Assembly: GCA_903825465.1 (NCBI GenBank)
Contig: CAIKAR010000042.1
Coordinates: forward strand, 1-49,744
DNA from: an uncultured Hyphomicrobiales bacterium
GTDB taxonomy: Bacteria > Pseudomonadota > Alphaproteobacteria > Rhizobiales > Beijerinckiaceae
Length of the DNA stretch: 49,744 nt
Reading direction: 5' to 3'
Below the pieces are notes generated by a model. That model ran no database searches, was not told where the DNA came from, and saw only the letters and a program-made list of their open reading frames with translations. The position numbers were made by a program, and so were the translations under genes. This document shows, piece after piece, positions 17,360-24,565 of this stretch (positions within the stretch are counted from its first letter, which is position 1; each line of letters begins with the position of its first letter).

Positions 17360-18601
17360 ATGGCAGTCGGCGCACAAGAAAAGATCGTTCTGATCGCCGG
17401 AGGCGGGCCGGTGGGTCTTTTTAGCGCCTTGTTGCTCGGGCGAAGCGGCGTGCGCGTGCGCGTCTTCGACAACAACGCTGAAATACAAGAAGACCCGCGC
17501 GCGGCGACAACCCACCCGGCGACGCTCGAAGTGCTCGCTGAGGCTGGAATGGTCGACGACATGACCAAGGCCGGTCTCGTGGCGCCCATTTTTCAATTTT
17601 GGGACCGCCCAAGCAACAAGCTGATCGCGCAGTTCGACCACGCGCTGCTTAAATCCGACACGGATTTTCCTTACGTGGTTCAATGCGAGCAGTTTAAAAC
17701 CTCTCGCCTCCTTCTCGACCGCCTGCGCGCCCTGCCAAACGTCGAGGTTTATTTTAGTCACACGGTGACGGACGTGTCGCAGGACACCAACAGCGTCACG
17801 GTTGAGGTCGAGTCGCATGGGACCAAAAGCCGTCACCGCGGCTCTTACCTCATCGGCGCCGACGGCGGACGGAGCGTCGTGCGCAAGCAGTGTGGCGTCG
17901 ATTTCGAAGGCTTCACCTATCCCGAGCGCTTTCTCGTCTTGACGACGCCGTTTGATTTTGAAAAGAGCCGCGGATTCTGCACGCGGACCTACATCGCCGA
18001 CCCCGATGAATGGTGCAATTGCTTCAAGGTCGCTGGCGATGGCTCGACCGGCCTGTGGCGAACCGTCTTTCCGACCGATCCCGATTCGTCAATCGAGTCC
18101 ATAATGGGGGAGAGCGCCGTGCAGGCGCGGTTGCAAAAATTCTTTCCGACCGACACCGCCTACGAGGTCACGCACCGAAACCTGTACACGACCCATCAAC
18201 GCGTCGCGTCGACTTTCAGGGTGGGCCGCGTTCTGCTGGCGGGAGACTCGGCGCATGTGAACAATTCAATCGGCGGCATGGGATTGAACGGCGGATTGCA
18301 GGACGCGGCGAACCTCGCCGACAAACTCGCCCACGTCATCGTCAATGGAGCGTCCGACGGTCTGCTCGACTTGTATTCAAAGCAAAGGCGCACGGTCTGC
18401 ATCGAGTTCGTGCAAGCTCAGTCCATCGCCAATAAGAAGCGCCTCGAAACACGCGACGAGGCGACTCGCGCGAAGAATTTCGCCGAGCTTTCGGAAACGG
18501 CCGCCGATCCCGCGAAGGCGCGTGAATTCTTGCTCGGATCGTCGATGATCTCCATGCAACGGCGCGCGCAATCGATCACACTCGGCCATGACGGCGTTTA
18601 A
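17360..18601 (+). CDS. FAD-dependent aromatic-type monooxygenase (PHBH fold)
   Basis: 413 residues from the ATG at 17360, which has a strong AAGGAAGG site ahead. The three FAD/NAD(P)H signatures are in place: GGGPVG (GxGxxG-like) at about residue 14, GADGGRS (DG motif) at about 167, and LLAGDSAH (GD motif) at about 292, followed by GGMGLNGGLQDAANLADKL. Enzymes of this fold hydroxylate phenolic or aromatic acids, sometimes with decarboxylation. The usual C-terminal thioredoxin-like domain of the larger phenol hydroxylases is absent, so it belongs to the shorter PHBH/UbiH-like group. It lies between a Bug binding protein and a UbiD decarboxylase. Substrate unknown. Confidence 0.92.
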   Translation: MAVGAQEKIVLIAGGGPVGLFSALLLGRSGVRVRVFDNNAEIQEDPRAATTHPATLEVLAEAGMVDDMTKAGLVAPIFQFWDRPSNKLIAQFDHALLKSDTDFPYVVQCEQFKTSRLLLDRLRALPNVEVYFSHTVTDVSQDTNSVTVEVESHGTKSRHRGSYLIGADGGRSVVRKQCGVDFEGFTYPERFLVLTTPFDFEKSRGFCTRTYIADPDEWCNCFKVAGDGSTGLWRTVFPTDPDSSIESIMGESAVQARLQKFFPTDTAYEVTHRNLYTTHQRVASTFRVGRVLLAGDSAHVNNSIGGMGLNGGLQDAANLADKLAHVIVNGASDGLLDLYSKQRRTVCIEFVQAQSIANKKRLETRDEATRAKNFAELSETAADPAKAREFLLGSSMISMQRRAQSITLGHDGV

Positions 18602-18632
18602 CGCTCCCAGCGGGGCGACCGGAGAATTCTTG

Positions 18633-20321
18633 ATGACGGATGAACGTGAACGGCGAGAAGCCGCTTTGGCGCCCTACGCGCGCAAAGCGACCGATATCAA
18701 GCCGGGATATCCCGATCTTCACGACCACGTCATTGCTTTGGACAAAGCCGGCCTGCTGCGCGTCATCGACGAGCCGATCAACAAAGACACGGAAATGCAT
18801 CCACTTGTGCGGTGGCAATACCGCGGCGGAATTCCCGAGAGCGAGAGAAAGGCGTTTCTGTTCACGAACCCGACCGACAGCAAGGGCCGTCGCTTCCACG
18901 GGTCGGTGCTGGTGGCGGGCCTGGCCGCGAACCGCGAGGTCTATCGCATCGGCTTTGGCAAGGACTTGAGCGAGATCGGCGACGTCTGGTTGCGCGCGAT
19001 GGCGGCTCCCATTCCACCGCGAATTGTCGAGGCGGCTCCGTGTCACGATATTGTCGTGCTCGGCGATGAACTCGACAGGGCCGGCAACGCGCTCGATGGC
19101 ATCCCCGTGCCAATTTCAACGCCCGGCTGGGACAACGCGCCGTATCTGTCCGCCGGACACTTCATCACCAAGGATCCAGACACCGGCGTTCAAAACATCG
19201 GCAACTATCGAGGTCAGCTGAAGGCGCCGCGCCGCTTGGGCATGAACCCGTCGGTCGAACTGCGCGCGGGCATTTACACCCATTGGCTCAAGTACAAAGA
19301 GCGTGGGGAGAAGATGCCATGCGCGGTCGTCGTCGGCTGCCCGCCCGCGCTGTCGTACACAGCGGTCCAAAAGATGCCCGAGCATCTGGACGAGATGGCC
19401 GTGGCCGGCGGCCTGGCTGGCGCTCCCATCAACGCGGTGCGCGCCAAGACGGTCGATCTCCTTGTCCCGGCGGAGGCGGAAATCATCGTCGAGGGCTTTA
19501 TCGACACCGAATGGCTGGAGCCGGAGGCGCCGTTCGGCGAATCTCATGGCTATGTCAATCTTCAAGAATACAACGCGTTCATGGACATCACGGCGATCAC
19601 GCGCCGGCGCCATCCAATCGTGCCCTCGTTCATTAGTCAGGTGACGCCAAGCGAATCCAGCGTCATTCGCAAGGTGGCGATGGAGCCCGTATTCCTGAAT
19701 CATCTTAAAACGGGTCTTGGCGTCAAGGGCGTCAAGCGCGTGGCGATGCACGAGCCACTGACAAGCCTGTACGCGGTGATCGCCGTGCAATTCGATCGCG
19801 ATGTTCCGACAACCGAAGTGTGGCGAGCCCTGCAGGGCGTCGCGACGCTGCATCGATTCGCTGGAAAATGGGTTATCGCCGTCAACGAGGACATTGATCC
19901 AGAGAACGCCGACGCGTTGTTTTGGGCGATGTCGTACCGGTGCCAACCTCAGTACGACATGAAGGTGATCGACGGGAAGGATCCCGGCCACGGACCGCGT
20001 GGGCCCAGAGACAACGGCGAAAGTGCCTCGGTTCTGATCAACGCCCTTCTGAAGGGGCCTTTCTCGCCCGTCGCGTTGCCGAAGCGAGAGTTCATGGAAA
20101 ACGCCAAGGCGCTTTGGGAGCGGCTGGGCCTTCCGCCGCTGAAGCCGGAAAACCCTTGGCATGGCTATGATCTCGGCGTTTGGCCGCCGCAGCTCGAACG
20201 GCAAGCCCAGCTGGCGGTGCAAAGCGAATATTTCTCTTTCGCCGACGAGCTTGCAGCGCGGCGCCGGCGCGACGTCTCAATGAACGATCCCGTCGAATTC
20301 GACACCAACCGGAAAGCGTGA
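18633..20321 (+). CDS. UbiD-family (prenyl-FMN) decarboxylase
   Basis: 562 residues from the ATG at 18633, chosen because GGAG lies eight bases ahead; an ATG at 18588 overlaps the previous gene. The catalytic region EPEAPFGESHGY (about residues 296-307) contains the E-x-P-F-G-E Glu of UbiD enzymes. Other family segments are RGQLKAPRRLGMNPSVELRA and NEDIDPENADALFWAMSYRC near the C-terminus. UbiD enzymes remove or add CO2 on aromatic or alpha,beta-unsaturated acids and depend on prenylated FMN made by UbiX. No ubiX is in the window. It follows the FAD monooxygenase by 31 bases, so hydroxylation and decarboxylation of one substrate are likely linked. Confidence 0.93.
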   Translation: MTDERERREAALAPYARKATDIKPGYPDLHDHVIALDKAGLLRVIDEPINKDTEMHPLVRWQYRGGIPESERKAFLFTNPTDSKGRRFHGSVLVAGLAANREVYRIGFGKDLSEIGDVWLRAMAAPIPPRIVEAAPCHDIVVLGDELDRAGNALDGIPVPISTPGWDNAPYLSAGHFITKDPDTGVQNIGNYRGQLKAPRRLGMNPSVELRAGIYTHWLKYKERGEKMPCAVVVGCPPALSYTAVQKMPEHLDEMAVAGGLAGAPINAVRAKTVDLLVPAEAEIIVEGFIDTEWLEPEAPFGESHGYVNLQEYNAFMDITAITRRRHPIVPSFISQVTPSESSVIRKVAMEPVFLNHLKTGLGVKGVKRVAMHEPLTSLYAVIAVQFDRDVPTTEVWRALQGVATLHRFAGKWVIAVNEDIDPENADALFWAMSYRCQPQYDMKVIDGKDPGHGPRGPRDNGESASVLINALLKGPFSPVALPKREFMENAKALWERLGLPPLKPENPWHGYDLGVWPPQLERQAQLAVQSEYFSFADELAARRRRDVSMNDPVEFDTNRKA

Positions 20322-20324
20322 TCG

Positions 20325-21248
20325 ATGAAATTGGCTGTCCCCGATCTCATATCGAATTCCTATTTTCCCGCCGTCGCGGCGGTGGAGCTTGGATGTTTCG
20401 CCGACGAGGGCCTGGATGTCTCTCTGGAGCTCCTGTTCCCCGTCGACAAATGCTACGCGGCCCTGAGGGACGGCGCGATCGACTTTGTCGGGGGATCGGC
20501 TCACTCGGCGCTCGCCGCCTTTCCCGAATGGCGTGGCGTCAAGTTGCTCTGCGCGCAGGGCCAGGGAATGTATTGGTTTTTGGTCATGCGCGCCGATCTC
20601 GCGAAAGAGCGCGGCGACCTTGACGTTGTCAAAAACCGCAAAATCGGGGCGGCGCCGTGGGTGGAAATGGGTCTCCGGGGCCTGCTCACCGCGGAGGGCT
20701 ACGATTTGGATCGCGACAACATCCAAATCGCCCCTGTTCCGGGCGCTCAAGGAGCTGGCGTCAATTTTGGCGTAACCGCGGCCAGGGCGCTGGAAGCGGG
20801 GACAATTGACGGCTTCTGGGCCAACGGCATGGGCACGGAAGTGGCGATACGAAACGGCGCTGGGAAGATCGTGCTCGATATACGCCGCGGCGACGGGCCG
20901 CGAGGATGCTTTGACTACACGATGGCCAGCGTCGCGACGAGCGATCGGCTTATCGCTCGTTCTCCCGACAAAGCCGCTAAAGCCATTCGAGCCGTTGTCA
21001 GCGCGCAACGTAAATTGCGCGCCGATCCGAGGTTGGCCACGGCGATAGGCGAGAAGCTGTTTCCCGCGACCGAAGCGGCATTGATCGCGGAGCTGATCAA
21101 GCGCGATCTGCCGTATTACGACGCCGCTATCACGCCGGATTTCGTGCGCGCGATGAACGTCTTCGCGCGCGATGTCGGAATTTTGAAAGGCGATCCGTCA
21201 TACGGCGAGGTCGTGGCGGAGCAATTCGCGTCGGAATGGACGCGTTGA
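20325..21248 (+). CDS. Binding-protein-fold (NMT1/SsuA-like) protein without signal peptide
   Basis: 307 residues beginning MKLAVPDLISNSYFPAVAAV, directly in the binding-protein fold. FADEGLDVSLELLFPVDKCY, AALRDGAIDFVGGSAHSALA and the GTIDGFWANG segment are typical of NMT1/THI5/SsuA-type proteins. There is no signal peptide or lipobox, and no upstream in-frame extension: the stop of ubiD is three bases before the ATG. The protein is therefore probably cytoplasmic. 4,5-dihydroxyphthalate decarboxylase (Pht5) and the HMP-synthase THI5 are known enzymes with this fold. In a catabolic operon an enzymatic role is plausible, but this is inference; it may also be a mislocalised transporter homologue. 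Confidence 0.85.
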   Translation: MKLAVPDLISNSYFPAVAAVELGCFADEGLDVSLELLFPVDKCYAALRDGAIDFVGGSAHSALAAFPEWRGVKLLCAQGQGMYWFLVMRADLAKERGDLDVVKNRKIGAAPWVEMGLRGLLTAEGYDLDRDNIQIAPVPGAQGAGVNFGVTAARALEAGTIDGFWANGMGTEVAIRNGAGKIVLDIRRGDGPRGCFDYTMASVATSDRLIARSPDKAAKAIRAVVSAQRKLRADPRLATAIGEKLFPATEAALIAELIKRDLPYYDAAITPDFVRAMNVFARDVGILKGDPSYGEVVAEQFASEWTR

Positions 21249-21273
21249 TTCAGAGATCACGGAGGTAAGGCGC

Positions 21274-21654
21274 ATGCCAGTCAACAAAGCTCACGACGAA
21301 TTCCACACGCTTGACTTGAAGAGTGGCTGGGAAGTGCCCGCGGGCTACCCCTCGGGCATTCAACAAAAAATCATTTCCGGCGGTCTGGACGAACCCAATC
21401 GTCGCGGCTCGCGAACCCGTCTCCTGCGGTTCGACCCTGGGGTCTTCACAACGGCTCCCTTTGTCCACGAGTACTGGGAAGAGGTGTTTCTTGTCAGTGG
21501 CGATCTCACGGTCGGCAATGACGCGAAGGGCAACGGCGGACATTCATTCCCGCCTTTCACCTACGCCTGCCGTCCGCCTGGAGCGGTGCATGGTCCGTTC
21601 CGATCGGATGGCGGCTGCATTCTCCTGGAAACGCACTATTTCGATCCCGTATAG
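21274..21654 (+). CDS. Small single-domain cupin protein
   Basis: 126 residues. The cupin core is FVHEYWEEVFLVSGDLTVGN (first metal-ligand motif: His, Glu, and the G-D-L turn) and PPGAVHGPFRSDGGCILLE (second motif with His). It lacks a recognisable additional domain. Proteins of this kind act as small dioxygenases, isomerases or ligand sensors. Position as the last gene of the colinear island set suggests it acts on a pathway intermediate. It is preceded by a GGAGG-like site. Confidence 0.85.
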   Translation: MPVNKAHDEFHTLDLKSGWEVPAGYPSGIQQKIISGGLDEPNRRGSRTRLLRFDPGVFTTAPFVHEYWEEVFLVSGDLTVGNDAKGNGGHSFPPFTYACRPPGAVHGPFRSDGGCILLETHYFDPV

Positions 21655-21719
21655 TCTCGCGACTAACCGCTGTCGTTTGCCACGTTAATCACCGAGGGCA
21701 ATAGGCGGTTTCGAAACGC

Positions 21720-21745
21720 GGCGCCTATGGGCGCCCTCTGGCGCC
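21720..21745. repeat. Three GGCGCC palindromes spaced exactly 10 bp
   Basis: GGCGCC occurs at 21720, 21730 and 21740 in the 117-base space between two convergent genes. Any two copies can pair, giving strong hairpins. There is no T-run, so it is not a classic intrinsic terminator, but it could work as a bidirectional mRNA end or a protein-binding array. Confidence 0.6.
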
Positions 21746-21771
21746 GCGGCTGCGCCGGCGATTGGAGCGCC

Positions 21772-22323
21772 TTAACGCCGCGCCCTCAACGTGTGGTCGC
21801 GAAGCGAGACGACAAGCTCAAACAACGCCGCGATCGAGGCGGCGTCCGTTAGCTTGCCAGACCCATCGTATTTCGAAGGAGCGCTCATGACATCGACATG
21901 CGGCGCGTTAACCATTGAAAGATTGAGAGACACAGCCACCGCGCGGAAATTCATCTGAGCCCGCGCCGTTCCAGCGGTTCCGGTCGTGACGCCAAAAATC
22001 GCGCACGGCTTGTTGTTGGCGGGTGGATCGGGCTGGCGCGAAAGCCATTCGAGCGCGTTTTTCAACACGCCCGGCATGGAGAAGTTGTATTCGGGCACCG
22101 CCACGAGAAGGGCGTCCGCCCGAGCCACCGCTTCCCTCAGTCGCAATATCGCCGGATTGAAACCGGATTTCTCGATCGCCGAGGCATAGAAGGGAATTTC
22201 CCCGATCTCGATCAGCGTCACACGCGCGCCTTCAGGTGGATTTTCCCGCATCGCATTCAACGCGCCAAGGTTATAGGACTTTGGCCGAAGGCTGCCGCAA
22301 ATACCCAGGACATTGATCAACAC
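21772..22323 (-). CDS. NADPH-dependent FMN reductase
   Basis: 183 residues, usual length of the family (SsuE/ChrR/YieF-like flavodoxin fold). The phosphate-binding loop GSLRPKSYN at residues about 10-18, PEYNFSMPGVLKNALEWLSR in the middle and the VTTGTAGTARAQ segment are typical. It reduces FMN or quinones with NAD(P)H. It is divergent from the LysR gene (44-base space), so is a probable LysR target. In the island it could support the flavin-dependent steps. Prenyl-FMN for UbiD would still need UbiX. It might also just be a quinone reductase. Confidence 0.9.
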   Translation of the reverse strand: MLINVLGICGSLRPKSYNLGALNAMRENPPEGARVTLIEIGEIPFYASAIEKSGFNPAILRLREAVARADALLVAVPEYNFSMPGVLKNALEWLSRQPDPPANNKPCAIFGVTTGTAGTARAQMNFRAVAVSLNLSMVNAPHVDVMSAPSKYDGSGKLTDAASIAALFELVVSLRDHTLRARR

Positions 22324-22367
22324 GCTGCTCCTTCTTGCCGCGGTGCGAGTAAGCGCGATTGAGCGGG

Positions 22368-23264
22368 ATGATCGACTGGGATGACGTTCGCTACTTTCTA
22401 GCCGCCGCGCGCGGAGGCTCGGTGCGGGCTGCCGCCGGGCGCCTCAGGGTGAATCACGCGACCGTGCTACGACGCATTGCTCAGCTCGAGGACCGCCTCG
22501 GGACGCAGATGTTCGAAAAGCTGCCTTCAGGCTACCGTCTGACGGCCGCGGGCGAGGAGGTTCTCGAGCTCGCGGAGCAGATGGAAGCGTCATCGAACCA
22601 GCTGGAGACGCGCGTCTTCGGTCGCGACCAGAGCGTGCGTGGGCTTCTGCGGGTGACGCTGCCTCCGTTGCTTGCGACGCACCTGCTCATGCCGGATCTC
22701 GCCGATTTTGCGCGTATGCATCCGGACATCGAGATGGAGATCGTGTCGACTGGCGACGTGGTGAATCTGACCAACCGAGAGGCGGACGTCGCGATCCGGA
22801 TTGTCTCCGATCGCAAGACCCTGCCGCTCAATCTTCATGGCCTGAAGGGCCCGGAGCTGTTCGCAGGCGTCTATATGTCCCGCGATCGGCTAGCCGCGTG
22901 GCGTGCGGGCGCGCCGGATCCCATCCGGCCCATCGTCATCGGCGTTCAGGGAGTTCCGGACTGGGCCAACGAGGGCGAGGTTCGTGCGACAGGGGTTTCG
23001 TTCAGGACGCCCGACGCCGAGGCGCAGATCGCTGCGGCGCGGCAAGGGATCGGTATGACAAGACTGCCGTGTTTCGTTGGAGATGCCGATCGCCTACTGG
23101 CGAGGGTGCCGGGCATCGATCTGAAAGCACACGCGACGCTCTGGCTTCTTACACAGGGGGAGGCACGCAAGACGAAGCGCGTTCGGCTCTTCACTGAGTT
23201 CATATCCCGCAGGCTCGCCGCGTACGCTCAGCTTCTCGCGGGGCTGTCTATACCGCGCGACTGA
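22368..23264 (+). CDS. LysR-family transcriptional regulator
   Basis: 298 residues from ATG at 22368. N-terminal winged helix-turn-helix: DDVRYFLAAARGGSVRAAAG, RLRVNHATVLRRIAQLE, followed by the linker helix. The C-terminal effector domain is the usual substrate-binding fold (LRVTLPPLLATHLLMPDL, FARMHPDIEMEIVST). The 44-base space to the divergent FMN-reductase gene is short but can hold a LysR site. It is the only regulator in the island and so may control the catabolic operon in response to an aromatic acid. This is inference from position. Confidence 0.92.
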   Translation: MIDWDDVRYFLAAARGGSVRAAAGRLRVNHATVLRRIAQLEDRLGTQMFEKLPSGYRLTAAGEEVLELAEQMEASSNQLETRVFGRDQSVRGLLRVTLPPLLATHLLMPDLADFARMHPDIEMEIVSTGDVVNLTNREADVAIRIVSDRKTLPLNLHGLKGPELFAGVYMSRDRLAAWRAGAPDPIRPIVIGVQGVPDWANEGEVRATGVSFRTPDAEAQIAAARQGIGMTRLPCFVGDADRLLARVPGIDLKAHATLWLLTQGEARKTKRVRLFTEFISRRLAAYAQLLAGLSIPRD

Positions 23265-23569
23265 CGCCCGGCAGGTCGCCGGCGACGCTTGCCGCAATCC
23301 GGTCGGAAGCCGAGCTGCGGTCGCCTGAAGCGGCGTCGTTCAATCCGCGAATGATGCGCCGTATCGCAACCGGCGCGAGGGCCACACCGCCATTCCGCTT
23401 TCGGCCGGTCTTGCTCGTTTAAGGAAGTAACGGGGGCAATGCGGAAACGTCGCCTTCTGTCGCAAGCCGACGCGGTGCAAGCGGGAATGCCTGCAAAGTC
23501 CGACAAACTGCGGTTCAATACTGAGCGGCGTAGCGGCGGCGGCTTACGAGGCGGCGGGGTATGGCGGAT
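23265..23569. other. 305-base non-coding stretch between LysR and tRNA-Arg
   Basis: I see no convincing gene, terminator or repeat here. The frames that are open have no family likeness. It is the right inner end of the island up to the attachment site, and may hold remnants of the element or recombination sites. Confidence 0.5.
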
Positions 23570-23614
23570 TGGCGGTCCCGGAGGGAGTCGAACCCCCGAC
23601 CTTCGGTTTAGGAA
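23569..23614. repeat. Right attachment-site copy (within intact tRNA-Arg)
   Basis: 46 bases matching 14670-14715 with one mismatch. It runs from just past the CCA end to the anticodon loop of the intact tRNA gene. Confidence 0.9.
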
Positions 23615-23646
23615 ACCGCTGCTCTATCCTGCTGAGCTACGGAACC
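23570..23646 (-). tRNA. tRNA-Arg (anticodon CCT)
   Basis: 77 nt including encoded CCA. The acceptor arm pairs GGTTCCG (23646-23640) with CGGGACC with one G-T pair; discriminator is G. D arm GCTC/GAGC, anticodon loop TTCCTAA with CCT at 34-36, T arm with GTTCGAC. The closing pair of the anticodon stem (27-43) is a G-A mismatch. It is the integration site of the island on its 3' side. Confidence 0.95.
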
Positions 23647-23705
23647 GCGCGGAAATCCCGTATCATATCCACAAGGCCGGATAAACAGTGGAGAGAGGCT
23701 CAATC

Positions 23706-24524
23706 GTGCGGTGGATGGCGTTGATAAGACACGCTGTAATGGCGATGGCGGCGACGACTCCCGCGCTCGCGCAACCGGCTTGTCCCGTCGCGGAGAGCCG
23801 ATCCCTCACGATAACCGATATCGATCAACGCCTTGAGCTGGTTTCGAGCAATGGCGAGAAGCTGCGCGTTTTCGGAGTGGATTTCGCTGGCGGCGCGCAA
23901 GCCGCCGTGGAGGCGAAGGCCTGGTTGGCGGGGCGCGTCATCGATGTCGATTTCGTCGACGCCGCCGACGACCGCTGGGGTCGCCGCGCCGCGCGCGTGT
24001 TCGCTTCGCTGGATGGAGACGTCCCCGAATCGCTCGCCGACTGGCTGATTGAGCGAGGACTGGCCCGGGCGCGGCCGGAGGCGGGCGCGGCGGCTTGTCT
24101 CGCGCCGCTTTTCGCGTTGGAAGCGGCCGCGCGCGCGAGCGGGGCGGGATTGTGGAGCGATCCCGCCAACGCCGCGATACCAGCCGCCGAGCGCGCCAGG
24201 TTCGAAGGGCGCGACGGCCAAAATGTCGTGGTCGAGGGTGAAATCGTCGGCGTCGGCCAGACCGCCACGCGCCTTTACCTCAACTTTGGCCCCGTTCGCT
24301 CGGTGGATTTCGCCGCCACCGCGACCACCGCGATGGTCAAGACTCTGAACGCGGCCGGCCTCGATCCGCGCGCGCTGACCGGCGCGAACGTCCGCGTGCG
24401 GGGACTTCTCGACCGCCGCTTTGGACCGCAAATCGAAATCGATTACCCATCCCAGTTGGAAATCGTCGCGCGCGGCGCGAAAAAACCCTACAGTGGGTCC
24501 GTCGCCCCGCAACGGGCGCCATAG
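23706..24524 (+). CDS. Exported SNase-like (thermonuclease-fold) protein
   Basis: 272 residues from the GTG at 23706, which has GAGAGAGG ahead; a GTG at 23688 is an alternative. A signal peptide (LIRHAVMAMAATTPALAQP) comes first. The next region, with LELVSSNGEKLRVFGVDFAG, a VDAADDRWGRRAARVF segment and LADWLIERGLARARPEAGAA, resembles the Staphylococcal nuclease homologue fold (SNc), though the catalytic residues are not clearly complete. A second OB-like domain (about 175-265) follows: VVVEGEIVGVGQTATRLYLN and LTGANVRVRGLLDRRFGPQI. It may bind or cut nucleic acid in the periplasm or may be a non-catalytic homologue. Confidence 0.75.
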   Translation: MRWMALIRHAVMAMAATTPALAQPACPVAESRSLTITDIDQRLELVSSNGEKLRVFGVDFAGGAQAAVEAKAWLAGRVIDVDFVDAADDRWGRRAARVFASLDGDVPESLADWLIERGLARARPEAGAAACLAPLFALEAAARASGAGLWSDPANAAIPAAERARFEGRDGQNVVVEGEIVGVGQTATRLYLNFGPVRSVDFAATATTAMVKTLNAAGLDPRALTGANVRVRGLLDRRFGPQIEIDYPSQLEIVARGAKKPYSGSVAPQRAP

Positions 24525-24565
24525 ACTTTCCGCCCCGCGAGACGCCTCAGGCCACCCAGACGATC

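Larger units (their letters stand above)
14670..23614. mobile_element. tRNA-Arg(CCT)-integrated genomic island, about 8.9 kb
   Basis: The element is bounded by the 46-bp direct repeats at 14670-14715 and 23569-23614; the right copy lies inside the intact tRNA-Arg gene. A truncated tyrosine integrase (14780-15175) sits beside the left copy. Cargo: DUF2848 protein, Bug binding protein, FAD monooxygenase, UbiD-family decarboxylase, signal-less binding-protein-fold protein, small cupin, FMN reductase, LysR. By eye the cargo uses more A/T at third codon positions than its flanks. The integrase lies at the end away from the intact tRNA, which is atypical and suggests rearrangement or an older nested element. 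With a broken integrase it is probably fixed in place. Confidence 0.75.

Noticed and set aside
20325-21248. Direct assignment as 4,5-dihydroxyphthalate decarboxylase
   Set aside because: The fold supports the comparison, but I cannot see specific catalytic residues, so it is kept only as a hypothesis.
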